From VFMC01 sp050248155 (GTDB taxonomy: Bacteria; Actinomycetota; Acidimicrobiia; Acidimicrobiales; Ilumatobacteraceae): a stretch of DNA of 64,000 bases. Shown one piece after another: positions 39,805-48,899 of this stretch. The stretch lies in contig JBFWSW010000002.1 of assembly GCA_050248155.1 (NCBI GenBank), forward strand, positions 124,001 to 188,000, written 5' to 3'. The notes beneath the pieces are model-generated. The model was not told where the DNA came from and did no database searches. It worked only from the letters and a program-made list of their open reading frames with translations. The position numbers and the translations under genes were made by a program. Every line of letters starts with the position of its first letter. Position 1 is the first letter of the stretch.

Positions 39805-40281
39805 TTACTGGGGAGGGTCGTGATCGGCGCGTTGCAGCAGCCCTGCGAACGACGCGAGGCTGACGAGCATCGCCGCCCCCGCGACCGTGAACTCGGCGAC
39901 GGCCAGACCGTCGAACCGGCCGACGTCGCCCGACGCGATCGCGGCGAGCGCGACCGCACCGGTCATCCCCCAGTAGGGCAGGAAACGTGCGTTGCGCGCC
40001 GCGAGGACGATCACGACGACGGCGACGATCGAGGGGATCAGCAGCACGGGCAGGGCCCTCGGCTCGAAGCGCGGACCGGTCCACCACGTCGAGAGCCCCA
40101 TCTTCCAGGCGGTGCGCGCGATGGCGACCATCGCGATGAGGACGCAGCCCCACGCCACGATGAACGTCGCCCGCCAGGCCGGCGTCAGCTCGCCGGGGCG
40201 AGCGATGCGCCGCGGTCGTGCGACGCCCATCTGGTCGGCCTCGGGGGCGATGGGCGGCGGAGGCGGCGGCAGGGTGGTCAT
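39805..40281 (-). CDS. Small four-helix membrane protein, unknown function
   Basis: 158 residues from ATG 40281. A Pro-rich cytoplasmic start (MTTLPPPPPPIAPE) and a basic segment (RPRRIARPGELTP) precede four hydrophobic helices at about 40-58, 77-95, 102-118 and 128-150. No conserved motif was recognised. Fourteen bases separate it from argG on the same strand. It is divergent from the glycosyltransferase gene. Confidence 0.7.
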   Translation of the reverse strand: MTTLPPPPPPIAPEADQMGVARPRRIARPGELTPAWRATFIVAWGCVLIAMVAIARTAWKMGLSTWWTGPRFEPRALPVLLIPSIVAVVVIVLAARNARFLPYWGMTGAVALAAIASGDVGRFDGLAVAEFTVAGAAMLVSLASFAGLLQRADHDPPQ

Positions 40282-40341
40282 CGCGTTCGTGAGCGTATCG
40301 GTGCGGTCTCCACCGACGACGTGCCGAGTAGCGTGCGCACG

Positions 40342-41100
40342 GTGAAGGCACCGTCGTCGGAGACGCTCACGATCTTCTTCCCGATGTGGAACGAGGAGGC
40401 CTACATCGAGCGCACCCTCGCGGCGGGCAAGGAGATCGGCGACGAGCTCGTCGCCGCCGGCACCATCGCCGACTACGAGCTCATCGTGGTCGACGACGCC
40501 TCGACGGACCACACCGGCAAGATCGCCGACGACATGGCAGCCGCCGACCGGCACGTGAAGGTGGTCCACCACGCCGTCAATCGCAAGCTCGGCGGGTCGA
40601 TCAAGACGGGCTTCGCGTCCGCCACCGGCGACCTCGTCCTGTACACCGACGCCGACCTTCCCTTCGACATGGGCGAGCTGCACAAGGCGATCCGCCTGCT
40701 GCGCTACTACGAGGCCGACATCGTCTCGGCGTACCGCTTCGACCGCGTCGGCGAGGGCCCCTCGCGAGCCATCTACACCTTCTTCTACAACATCCTCATC
40801 CGCCGGCTGTTCGGGGTGCGCATGCGCGACATCAACTTCGCGTTCAAGCTGTGCCGGCGCCGGGTGTTCGACCACGTCACCCTGCGGAGCGAGGGCTCGT
40901 TCATCGACGCCGAGCTCATCATCCGGGCACGCAAGCTGGGCTTCCACGTCATCCAGTTCGGCGTCGACTACTTCCCCCGCACCAGGGGCGAGAGCACGCT
41001 CTCGTCACTCTCGGTGATCAAGCGCATCGTGGTCGAGATGTTCACCCTGCGCCGCGAGCTGCGCGATCTGACCCCGGTCACGAAGGGCCTCCCCGGCTGA
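40342..41100 (+). CDS. Family 2 glycosyltransferase (polyprenyl-phosphate sugar synthase-like)
   Basis: 252 residues if started at GTG 40342; GTG codons at 40321 and 40333 are alternatives. GT-A features are FFPMWNEEAYIERTL, the nucleotide-sugar site VVDDASTDHTGKIADD, and the metal motif LYTDADLPFDMGEL with D-A-D. A long C-terminal part (FGVRMRDINFAFKLCRR, then GVDYFPRTRGESTLS) is like dolichol-phosphate-mannose or undecaprenyl-phosphate-glucose synthases but without the terminal membrane helices. It would transfer a sugar to a lipid carrier for envelope polymers. It is followed by an L,D-transpeptidase gene 73 bases downstream. Confidence 0.88.
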   Translation: MKAPSSETLTIFFPMWNEEAYIERTLAAGKEIGDELVAAGTIADYELIVVDDASTDHTGKIADDMAAADRHVKVVHHAVNRKLGGSIKTGFASATGDLVLYTDADLPFDMGELHKAIRLLRYYEADIVSAYRFDRVGEGPSRAIYTFFYNILIRRLFGVRMRDINFAFKLCRRRVFDHVTLRSEGSFIDAELIIRARKLGFHVIQFGVDYFPRTRGESTLSSLSVIKRIVVEMFTLRRELRDLTPVTKGLPG

Positions 41101-41173
41101 CGGTTCGCGCGGGGTCCGGGCGGTCGCCGGGGCGGTAGGCTCGCTCGGTCTCGTACCCTCTCGGAGCAATTCG

Positions 41174-42451
41174 TTGATCACCCCTCGGCCACCAGCAGCA
41201 GAACCGAGGCGTCCCGTCCCACCGGGGACGAGGCGCCTGGCCAAGCGGCCCGCGCACGAGCCGCGGCAGCGCAACCCGTGGCTGCCGGCCATCGCCGCGG
41301 CGTGCGTGCTCGGCGTGGTCATCATCGCCGGGGTGTCGGGTGGCGGAGAGGGCGACGCCAGCACCCCGACCACGCTCGACCCGGCGCTCGGCCCGATCGA
41401 GGCGACCGTGCCGGTCGTCACGCAGCCTCCGGTGGTCACACCGTCGTCGGAGGTGGCGGTCGAGAAGACCACCTTCGGCCGGGCGATCGCCAAGGGCAGC
41501 TTCGGCGAGGACGTCCGCGAGCTGCAGCAACGACTGACCGACCTCGGCTTCGCGCCGGGCCCGATCGACGGCATGTTCGGTTCGGGCACACAACAGGCCG
41601 TGTGGGCGTGGAAGAAGCTCGTCGGTGGCATGACGTGGCAGGACCTCGACTACAGCAACTCGGCGACCGTGGTGACGCCCGAGACCTGGTCGAAGATGCA
41701 GGACCCGGTCGTCATCCAGCCCCGCCGGCCGCAGGGCCCCGGCACGACCCACGTCGAGATCTACCTCCCCCTGCAGGTCCTCGTCGTGTTCAAGGACGAC
41801 GCGCCCGAGCTCATCGCCCACATCTCGAGCGGCGAGCTCGACGAGCAAGGGAACCCGATCACGTTCTGCGAGGAAGCGCTCTACGACACCGACGAGAACG
41901 GCGAGCCACTCGATCCGCCCGTCGAGAAGGCGATCTGCGCCGAGGCCAAGTCGCCCGGCGGTGTGTTCAAGTTCACGCGCCGCTACGAGGGCAAGCGCAC
42001 CAGCCCGCTCGGCGGCATGTTGAACCCGGTGTACTTCAACTACGGGCTCGCGGTGCACGGTGCCGAGAACGTGCCCACCCACCCGGCGTCGCACGGGTGC
42101 ATCCGGGTGAACAACGACATCGCCGAGTACTTCCCGAGCCTCGTCGCGAAGGGCGACCGGGTGTACGTGTGGGGTCACGACGGCAAGGAACCCGAGTACT
42201 ACAGCCGGGCCGAGAGCCTGCCCTCGTTCAACCGCCCCGATCCCAACGCCACGACGACGACGTCCAGCTCGACGACGTTGCCGCCCGCCACCACGGTCGC
42301 ATCGCAGGCGCCCACCACCACCAAGCCGTCGCCGACGACGACCGCCAAGCCTGCGGCCACCACCACCGTGGTGCCGACGACCGTCGCTCCCACCACACCG
42401 CCGCAGACGTCGGCGCCGGCGAACACCGTCGGTACCGTCGCGGCGCCCTGA
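41174..42451 (+). CDS. L,D-transpeptidase with peptidoglycan-binding domain
   Basis: 425 residues from TTG 41174, supported by GGAG upstream. A cytoplasmic basic segment leads to one membrane helix (about 36-54). A PG_binding_1 domain follows (about 105-150, FGEDVRELQQRLTDLGFAPGPIDGMFGSGTQQAV). The YkuD catalytic domain (about 195-340) carries VHGAENVPTHPASHGCIRVNN, with the His and nucleophile Cys. The C-terminal 70 residues are a Thr/Pro-rich tail. It is a membrane-anchored enzyme making 3-3 cross-links in peptidoglycan. Nested hairpins follow the stop. Confidence 0.92.
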   Translation: MITPRPPAAEPRRPVPPGTRRLAKRPAHEPRQRNPWLPAIAAACVLGVVIIAGVSGGGEGDASTPTTLDPALGPIEATVPVVTQPPVVTPSSEVAVEKTTFGRAIAKGSFGEDVRELQQRLTDLGFAPGPIDGMFGSGTQQAVWAWKKLVGGMTWQDLDYSNSATVVTPETWSKMQDPVVIQPRRPQGPGTTHVEIYLPLQVLVVFKDDAPELIAHISSGELDEQGNPITFCEEALYDTDENGEPLDPPVEKAICAEAKSPGGVFKFTRRYEGKRTSPLGGMLNPVYFNYGLAVHGAENVPTHPASHGCIRVNNDIAEYFPSLVAKGDRVYVWGHDGKEPEYYSRAESLPSFNRPDPNATTTTSSSTTLPPATTVASQAPTTTKPSPTTTAKPAATTTVVPTTVAPTTPPQTSAPANTVGTVAAP

Positions 42452-42465
42452 TCCTCGACCCAACT

Positions 42466-42552
42466 TCGGCAGTCTCACGTCGTTGAGCGACGGCGCACTG
42501 CCGCAGCTCCGAGTGCATCCCGATTCTTGGCACTGACGAGTCGCTGAGCGAC
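42466..42552. terminator. Nested hairpins between convergent genes
   Basis: CGGCAGT (42466-42472) pairs with ACTGCCG (42497-42503) around an inner stem GTCG-TTGAG-CGAC (42479-42491). A related stem GTCGC-TGA-GCGAC (42540-42552) repeats the inner element, each followed by a CTGCC sequence. Placed between the stops of the L,D-transpeptidase and the lipase-like gene, it probably terminates both. Confidence 0.5.
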
Positions 42553-42584
42553 CCCGGACTGCCAGAGTTGTGGGCGGAACCGGG

Positions 42585-43973
42585 TCAGCAGCTGGTCGGT
42601 GGTGGTTCGCCGGCCAGGCGGGCCATGATCCAGGTCTGGACCTCGGCGAAGCCCTGGGCGAGCACCGAGCCGTGGTCGGCGCCCTCGTACACGGTGCGCT
42701 GCACCGTGACTCCGAGCTGGCAGTAGTCGGCCTCGATCAGCTCGCTCAGGATCGGTGGGACGACGTTGTCGGCCGAGCCGTGGAGGATGAGGACGGGGGC
42801 CGAGGGCGCCACCCCGCCCGGTGAGTTCGCCTCGAACACGGCCTGCCAGCCAGCGTGTTCGGTGCCGTCGCGCTGGATGTCGGGCGAGTCCTCGGCGAGG
42901 CTGAAGGCCTCCGCGGTGCAGGTGTCGGCGGCTGCCGCGAGGACGTCGAGGCCCTCTTCGGTGACCAACGCGTCGGCGGGCAGGTCGGGGTAGGCCGCGG
43001 CGAAGCCGGCGTCGAGCATCAGCCCGAACCCGCCACCCGCGAAGCCGCTCGCGGCTCCGGTCCCCCGCTCGATCAGCGCGATGTCGCCGGGCGGCGCGCC
43101 CGCCACCGTCCCCACCACGTCGAGCTCGGGGGCGTAGGTCGCCGCCATCTCGCCCGCCATCAGCGCCGCGTGCCCTCCCTGGGAGTGACCGAAGATCGCG
43201 ACGGGCGACGCGGCATCGACACCCGTGCCGGCGAGCTGCGCCGCTGCACGCACGATGTCGAGCACGCCGCGGCCCTCCGACTGGCCGACGAGGTACGGAT
43301 GCACGCCCGGTGTGCCGAGCCCCTCGTAGTCGGTCGCCACGTAGGTGAACCCCAGCGCGACGATCGCGGAGGCGAGCAGCGCCTCGCTGGTGCTGCCGAA
43401 CGACTTCGACGGAGCGCAGCGGTCGGCGAGCCCCGTCGTGCCGTGTGCCCAGCTCAGCACCGGGCGCGCAGTGCCCGCGTCACCCGCCGGCGCGACGACG
43501 ACGCCGCTCACCGCGACCGGATCGCCACCGACGCTCTCGCTCCGGTACAGCACGAGCCACGCCGTCGTGCCGATCGGCGGTGGCTCGATCGGGCGCGCCC
43601 AGATGAGATCACCGTTCGCGGATCCGGGGAGTGGGTCGGGCGGGGTGTAGAAGTCGTCGCCCTGCGGCGCGACGAGCGTCGTCGACGGACTCGCGGGATC
43701 GGACGTGGTCACCGGGTCGCTGGTCGGGGGATCGGTGCCGTCGGGCACCGGGCTCGTCGCGGGTGCTGACGTCGGCGACGACGTGCCGTCCGGCGGTGCC
43801 GAGGTCGTGGTCGCCGGAGCGGTCGCAGGAGGGGTCGAGCTCGACCCGCTCGGCCCGTCGTCGCTGCACGCCGTGAGGCCCGCGAGCGCGAACGACACCA
43901 CCACCGCGACCAGCGACCTGGCACGATGGCGCGCATGGCGCGCATCGAGTACGACGAGTTCGGGCTGTTCCAC
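42585..43973 (-). CDS. Secretory-lipase-like lipoprotein
   Basis: 462 residues if started at GTG 43973; GTG 43904 is an alternative giving a very short signal. The signal core FALAGLTAC ends in a lipobox, followed by a roughly 70-residue Thr/Ser/Pro linker. The hydrolase part has VLSWAHGTTGLADRCAPS, YVATDYEGLGTPGVHPYLVGQSEGRGVLDIVRAA, the nucleophile GHSQGGHAA, VLILHGSADNVVPP with the acid, and YEGADHGSVL with the His: the pattern of LIP-type secretory lipases. Its 5' end overlaps the divergent hydrolase start at 43926, so at least one start needs correction. Confidence 0.87.
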   Translation of the reverse strand: MEQPELVVLDARHARHRARSLVAVVVSFALAGLTACSDDGPSGSSSTPPATAPATTTSAPPDGTSSPTSAPATSPVPDGTDPPTSDPVTTSDPASPSTTLVAPQGDDFYTPPDPLPGSANGDLIWARPIEPPPIGTTAWLVLYRSESVGGDPVAVSGVVVAPAGDAGTARPVLSWAHGTTGLADRCAPSKSFGSTSEALLASAIVALGFTYVATDYEGLGTPGVHPYLVGQSEGRGVLDIVRAAAQLAGTGVDAASPVAIFGHSQGGHAALMAGEMAATYAPELDVVGTVAGAPPGDIALIERGTGAASGFAGGGFGLMLDAGFAAAYPDLPADALVTEEGLDVLAAAADTCTAEAFSLAEDSPDIQRDGTEHAGWQAVFEANSPGGVAPSAPVLILHGSADNVVPPILSELIEADYCQLGVTVQRTVYEGADHGSVLAQGFAEVQTWIMARLAGEPPPTSC

Positions 43974-44930
43974 GAGAACGCCTCCGAGTACGGGCTGCCG
44001 TTCGCAGCGCCGCCCATCGTACGGCGGGTGTCCGTTCCCACACCCGGCGCCCCGCACGTGAGCGCGCTCGTGTGGGGCGACGCGCCCGCCGAGATCGTGT
44101 TCGTGCACGGAGGCTCGCAGAACGCGCACACGTGGGACACCGTGATCATGGCGGTCGACCGGCCGGCGGTCGCCGTCGACCTGCCCGGCCACGGGCACTC
44201 CGGTTGGCGCGAGGACGGGATGTACACACCACCGGAGCTCGCTCGCGACGTGGCGGCTGCGGTCGAGCAGCTGGCGCCGGATGCTCACCTCGTGGTCGGC
44301 ATGTCGCTCGGCGGGCTCACCTCGATGGTGCTGGCGGCGCGGCGGCCCGATCTCGTGCGGAACCTGATGATGGTCGATGTGACGCCTGGCGTGAACCGGC
44401 AGAAGGCGAAGGCGATCATCGACTTCGTGAACGGGCCGCAGTCGTTCGAGAGCTTCGACGACCTGCTCCAGCGCACCATCGAGCACAACCCCACACGTTC
44501 GGTGTCGTCGTTGCGTCGCGGCATCCTGCACAACGCGGTGCAGCGCGACGACGGCTCGTGGGCGTGGCGATACGACCGGCGGGGACACGGCCGGACGAGC
44601 GACGACACGGGCGACGACGATCGCGACGCGACCGCCGAGCAGATGTCACCGTTGTGGGACGACTTCGGACGCATCGCCTGCCCGGTGACGGTGGTGCGCG
44701 GCAGCCTGTCGCCGGTGGTCGACGACGACGACATCGCCGAGTGCCGTCGCCGCCTGCCGTCCGTGCGCGTCGAGGTCGTCGACGGAGCCGGGCACAGCAT
44801 CCAGGGCGACCGCCCGCTCGAGCTGGCGGGACTGGTGGGCGACCTGCTGGCGGGACGATCGGGCTGGCCCGGTGACTCGACCGACAGGAGAGTGAGCGAA
44901 GTGAGCGAACGATGGAGGTCGAAGGACTAG
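43926..44930 (+). CDS. Alpha/beta-fold hydrolase
   Basis: 334 residues from ATG 43926 (ATG 43935 is possible). The fold features are IVFVHGGSQNAHTWDTVIM, DLPGHGHSG, the elbow GMSLGGLTSMVLAARRP, and the C-terminal DGAGHSIQGDRP with the catalytic His. The family covers esterases and C-C hydrolases. The C-terminus contains two tandem copies of a 9-base unit (GTGAGCGAA at 44892-44909). Its stop overlaps the Ppx/GppA stop on the opposite strand. Confidence 0.88.
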   Translation: MARMARIEYDEFGLFHENASEYGLPFAAPPIVRRVSVPTPGAPHVSALVWGDAPAEIVFVHGGSQNAHTWDTVIMAVDRPAVAVDLPGHGHSGWREDGMYTPPELARDVAAAVEQLAPDAHLVVGMSLGGLTSMVLAARRPDLVRNLMMVDVTPGVNRQKAKAIIDFVNGPQSFESFDDLLQRTIEHNPTRSVSSLRRGILHNAVQRDDGSWAWRYDRRGHGRTSDDTGDDDRDATAEQMSPLWDDFGRIACPVTVVRGSLSPVVDDDDIAECRRRLPSVRVEVVDGAGHSIQGDRPLELAGLVGDLLAGRSGWPGDSTDRRVSEVSERWRSKD

Positions 44931-46552
44931 CGCGTCACTGCGAGCACGTCGACCCTCGTGCCCAGCACGTGCTCGAGCAGTGCGCTCCGCTCGTGCGCGG
45001 TGTACACCTCGAGGCTGATGTCGGTGCCGGGCTCGGCGATGGCCTCGATCAGCAGACGATGGCGTCGGGCCTCGGCGCGCACGCCGAGCACCCGGCCGTC
45101 ATAGCTCCGGTCGAGCCCGATCGCGACGCGCAGGATGGCGGCCAGTGTGCGCACCACGGCCTGCGACTCGCCGTCGAGTGCCACGAACTGCGGATGTGAG
45201 GCCTTCGGGCTGCTCTTGCGGTGGTAGCGGGCGACGAGGGCGATGATCTCGATCTCGTGGTCGGTGAGGCCGGCGAGCTCGCTGTTGCGGATGACGTAGT
45301 ACGAGTGCAGGTGGTGCTTGCTGTGCGAGATGACGAGCCCGACGTTGGCCAGCGTCGACGCTGCTTCGAGGAACTCGCGGCAGTGGGCAGGCAGGCCGTG
45401 CAACCCCTGCGTCGCGTCGTACAGCTGCAAGGCGAGCATCGTCACGTGTGCCGAGTGCGCAGGGTTCGGATCGCACCGCTGCGCGAGGGTGGCGATGCTC
45501 TGGCGCGACACGTCGCGCAGGTGGTGGAGCTCGCCGGTGCCGTGGCTGCGTGACAGCGTGTCGAGCAGCACCCCCTCGCGCAGCGCGGATTCGCTGAAGA
45601 CGAACGAGGTGATGCCGTAGCTCTGTGCGATGCACTGGAGCACGAGCGCACCGCCGACGATGATGTCGGCACGAGCGGCTTCGAGTCCAGGGACCGCCGC
45701 CCGGCTGGAGGCCGTGCGCTTCTTGAGGAGGGCGGCCACCACGGCGTCGAGCTCGCCGGAGGAGAACTCGAAGCGGTTGAACGTGTGGGGTGCAGTCTGG
45801 CCGCGGGCGGCGTTCACGAGGCGGGCCACCGTCTCGGCCGTCCCCGACGATGCGACGGCGATGTCGAAGCCGAGATCGTGCACCTCGCGCTCGAACCCGG
45901 CGATGATCGAGCGCACGTACGACCGACACTCGTCGACCGCCCGGGGGGTGACCATGCCGGCGGGGAAGAAGCGATCGGTCAGCCGGACGGCCCCCAGCTT
46001 GAAGCTGCGCGCGGCGAGGGTGGCACCGTGCTGCCCCACGAGCACCTCGGTCGAGCCACCACCGATGTCGACGAGCACCAGCCGCCGGTCGAACACCGGC
46101 ACGCTCTGCAGCACGCCGAGATGGATGAGGCGCGCCTCCTCGACGCCGGAGATCACCTCGATCTCGATGCCCGCTTCCCGCCGGGCGCGACCGATGAACA
46201 TCTCGGCGTTGCCTGCCTCACGAACCGCGCTCGTCGCGACCGCGCGGACCGGCGCCCCGAACGTGCCTGCGATCGAGCTCATCCGGCGCAGGGCCCCGAT
46301 CCCACGGTCGATGGCATCGGGGGAGAGGACCTTCATGTCGCCACCGCCGTGGCCGAGACGGATCGTCTCCTTCTCGCGGGTCACGACCTCGTACGCGCTC
46401 GGGTCGCTGCCGACGACCCGGGCGACGACGAGATGGAAGCTGTTCGTGCCGATGTCGAGCGCCGCGAGGTACGCCCGGTCGGTCGGAGTGCCCGACACCC
46501 GCTCTTCCGCATGATCGACCTGGGACGAGGTCGCTGCCGGTGCGCGGGCCAC
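44927..46552 (-). CDS. Ppx/GppA exopolyphosphatase-family protein
   Basis: 541 residues from GTG 46552; GTG 46499, giving MSGTPTDRAYLAALDIGTN, is a plausible later start. The ASKHA fold motifs are ALDIGTNSFHLVVARV (phosphate 1), VDIGGGSTEVLVG (phosphate 2) and GTAETVARLVNAARG. The C-terminal HD-like helical domain includes HYRKSS-type residues (LVARYHRKSS). It degrades polyphosphate or pppGpp. It lies two bases below the zinc metallopeptidase gene, so the two are co-transcribed. Confidence 0.93.
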   Translation of the reverse strand: MARAPAATSSQVDHAEERVSGTPTDRAYLAALDIGTNSFHLVVARVVGSDPSAYEVVTREKETIRLGHGGGDMKVLSPDAIDRGIGALRRMSSIAGTFGAPVRAVATSAVREAGNAEMFIGRARREAGIEIEVISGVEEARLIHLGVLQSVPVFDRRLVLVDIGGGSTEVLVGQHGATLAARSFKLGAVRLTDRFFPAGMVTPRAVDECRSYVRSIIAGFEREVHDLGFDIAVASSGTAETVARLVNAARGQTAPHTFNRFEFSSGELDAVVAALLKKRTASSRAAVPGLEAARADIIVGGALVLQCIAQSYGITSFVFSESALREGVLLDTLSRSHGTGELHHLRDVSRQSIATLAQRCDPNPAHSAHVTMLALQLYDATQGLHGLPAHCREFLEAASTLANVGLVISHSKHHLHSYYVIRNSELAGLTDHEIEIIALVARYHRKSSPKASHPQFVALDGESQAVVRTLAAILRVAIGLDRSYDGRVLGVRAEARRHRLLIEAIAEPGTDISLEVYTAHERSALLEHVLGTRVDVLAVTR

Positions 46553-46554
46553 GG

Positions 46555-48081
46555 CTAGCCCAGGCGGCTCTGGCAGCCGCTCATGCCGTCGAGCACGCCG
46601 GTGCGGAAGGCATCGATCTTCTCGAACGCCGTGCCGTTGACGTCGGTGCTGCTCGACTCGTCGCCGAGCAGGACCGCGGTGTTGACCGCCTCGTCGAGGT
46701 CGCCTGCGGACAGCAGGATCTCCTGGTTGGGATCTCGCGCCACGACGTTGCCGTTCTCGTCGACGATGAGGTTGCCGTTCTCGTCGACGGCGGGGACGAT
46801 GTCGACGATCCAGACCCCGACCAGGCAGTCGTTCAGCAACACGCGCGGTTCGCCGGTGAGCGAGCTCTGGAGCGCGACCTGCACGGCGTCGCTGTACGCG
46901 GACGCGATGGGGTAGCTGAACGACAGGTCACCCAGCAGGTTGTACAGATCCTGGACGAACCCGTCGTCGTACACGATCGTGTTCGTACTGGCGCAGTAGG
47001 TCGCGGTGTTCACCAACGACTCTGCCGAACGATCGTCGCAGGCCGGTGCGCCGGCATCTGCCGTGAACGCCTGGAGGGTCGGGGAGGTGAAGGCGATGTT
47101 GCTCGCCTCGAGGGTGGGCAGCCAGAAGGTGTCGAGTGCCTTGGGGAGCGCCTCGAGGATCTGGTCGAAGGGCAGGTTGCCGCCCGACGCGAAGTCCTCC
47201 TCGGACAGGAACTGCAGGTCGATGCGCGGGTTCGGGTCGTCCTGGAAGGACTTGCAGCGCTCGATGCCCTTGATGAAGCCCTCCTGGAACGCGCCGACCC
47301 GGTCGAAGCCGGTGCCGTGTCCGTTGGGGTCGGCCTCGACGTCGATGCCGGGAGGGTCGCGCACCTCGACCATGGCGACGAGCCCGGCCTTGATGTCCTC
47401 GTCGTCGAACTGCAAGAGGTCGCTCTCGCCGAGCGCGACGTGCGCAGCCCATGCGCCGGCGAAGCAGTCGGCCTGCTGCTCGTTCTCGACAGTGGGTCGA
47501 TTGAGGTCGAAGAAGCCCGACCGGGCCTGGATGGCGTGGCCGTACTCGTGCGCCGCGACCACCGCGACGGCTGCGTTGCCGAGCTTGTCGACGAGCGTGG
47601 GCAGCAGCTCGTAGTCGTCGTAGACGATGATGTCGCCACAGTCGGTGTAGAACGCGTTCCCCTCGACCTCTTCGTACGGCACCGGCCCCTGACAGCTCTC
47701 GGGCAGGTCGGTGCGGTCGGGATACAGCGCGTAGATGCCGGCGACCGGTTCGAAAGCGGTGCCGTAGAGGGACGGGAAGTTCTCGGCCCAGAAGTCGGTG
47801 ATGTCCTGGAACGCCGCGTTCATGTAGTTGTCGTAGGGCTGCGGCGTCTTGTTGTCACCGAGGTCGATGATGCCACCGTCGACCGGTGGCGGCACGGTGC
47901 CGTCGGACGGATCGAGGGGGCTGCTGGTCTCGGGTGGCGTCGTCGAGTCGGTCGGGGTGCTCGTGTCGACCGATCCGGAACCGTCGTCGGAGCGGCGTGC
48001 CGTGACGCCCTGGTCGGTGCTGCCGCACGCTGTCAGCAGGAGGACGGACAGGGCAACGGCGACCGATCGACGGCGAGACAT
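46555..48081 (-). CDS. Neutral zinc metallopeptidase-like lipoprotein
   Basis: 508 residues from ATG 48081 (ATG 48093 is possible). A basic n-region (SRRR), hydrophobic core and lipobox LLTAC make it a lipoprotein, followed by a Ser/Thr/Pro linker. The HExxH metal motif is VVAAHEYGHAIQARSG, and a third ligand is likely in NEQQADCFAGAW, as in COG2321-type neutral zinc peptidases. A second region repeats a similar motif layout without HExxH (YCASTNTIVYDDGFVQDLYNLLGD resembles FYTDCGDIIVYDDYELLPTLVDKLGN), suggesting an internal duplication in which only the first half keeps the metal site. Confidence 0.85.
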   Translation of the reverse strand: MSRRRSVAVALSVLLLTACGSTDQGVTARRSDDGSGSVDTSTPTDSTTPPETSSPLDPSDGTVPPPVDGGIIDLGDNKTPQPYDNYMNAAFQDITDFWAENFPSLYGTAFEPVAGIYALYPDRTDLPESCQGPVPYEEVEGNAFYTDCGDIIVYDDYELLPTLVDKLGNAAVAVVAAHEYGHAIQARSGFFDLNRPTVENEQQADCFAGAWAAHVALGESDLLQFDDEDIKAGLVAMVEVRDPPGIDVEADPNGHGTGFDRVGAFQEGFIKGIERCKSFQDDPNPRIDLQFLSEEDFASGGNLPFDQILEALPKALDTFWLPTLEASNIAFTSPTLQAFTADAGAPACDDRSAESLVNTATYCASTNTIVYDDGFVQDLYNLLGDLSFSYPIASAYSDAVQVALQSSLTGEPRVLLNDCLVGVWIVDIVPAVDENGNLIVDENGNVVARDPNQEILLSAGDLDEAVNTAVLLGDESSSTDVNGTAFEKIDAFRTGVLDGMSGCQSRLG

Positions 48082-48123
48082 CGTGGCGAGCATAGGTCGG
48101 GTCGACCCGCTGCCGCCTCGCAC

Positions 48124-48819
48124 TCAGCCCTCGGCTTGCGACCGGGCGAGCAGGTTGCGCATCTCGATGATCTCCTCGCGCTGGCTGCCCGCCATCTGCT
48201 CGGCCATCAGGCGGACCTCGGCCGTCCCGGCGTGCTCGGCGGCGTAGTCGGCCATGTGGACGCCACCCTCGTGGTGGGTCGACATGAGCTGCACGAAGAT
48301 GCGATCGGCGTCTGCCCCGCTGGCGTCGACGAGGGCATCGATGTCGTCCTGGGTGGCGAGCCCCGGCATGCGATCGACGTCGACCGGTTCACCCATCCAG
48401 ACCATCGCGAGGTCGCTGTCGTTCACCTCGGGCTTGCCGTAGTCGCGCAGCAGCTGGATCATCCGGCCGATCTCCATGTTCTGCCCGACGAGGATCTCGC
48501 GGGCGATGGTGCGCAGATCGCCATCGGTCCCCTCGTCGGCGAGGAAGATGAAGCTCATCTGCACGGCCTGCTCGTGGTGCACGCGCATGTCCTGCAGGAA
48601 GCCGACGTCCACGTCGTTCGCGTTCGGGATCGCGCGGTTGTTGCCGATCACGTAGCCGATCGCGCCGCCCAGCAGCGCGAGCGACAGAGCGATCGCCACG
48701 AGGTTCACCGGGTTGCGCCACCACGGCAGCACGACGACGTCGTCGTCGAGATCTGCCTCGGGCGTCGGGTCCGACCCCGGTTCGGGACCTGGAACGGCCT
48801 CGAGCACGTCGTTGCTCAT
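48124..48819 (-). CDS. DUF305 membrane-anchored protein
   Basis: 231 residues. An acidic cytoplasmic start is followed by one helix (about 41-60) and an extracytoplasmic DUF305 domain with the paired histidine motifs FLQDMRVHHEQAVQMSF and LMSTHHEGGVHMADYA, both Met/His-rich. DUF305 proteins are four-helix bundles; the cyanobacterial member CopM binds copper. A metal-binding role is plausible here. It is the first gene of a run DUF305, zinc metallopeptidase, Ppx/GppA. Confidence 0.9.
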   Translation of the reverse strand: MSNDVLEAVPGPEPGSDPTPEADLDDDVVVLPWWRNPVNLVAIALSLALLGGAIGYVIGNNRAIPNANDVDVGFLQDMRVHHEQAVQMSFIFLADEGTDGDLRTIAREILVGQNMEIGRMIQLLRDYGKPEVNDSDLAMVWMGEPVDVDRMPGLATQDDIDALVDASGADADRIFVQLMSTHHEGGVHMADYAAEHAGTAEVRLMAEQMAGSQREEIIEMRNLLARSQAEG

Positions 48820-48899
48820 GGCCTACAGCCTGCCACCGTCGAGGCGGCTTCCCTCGTCAGCGGTCGCCGGTGAGCGAGGGCAGGACCGGCGCGCTCAGA

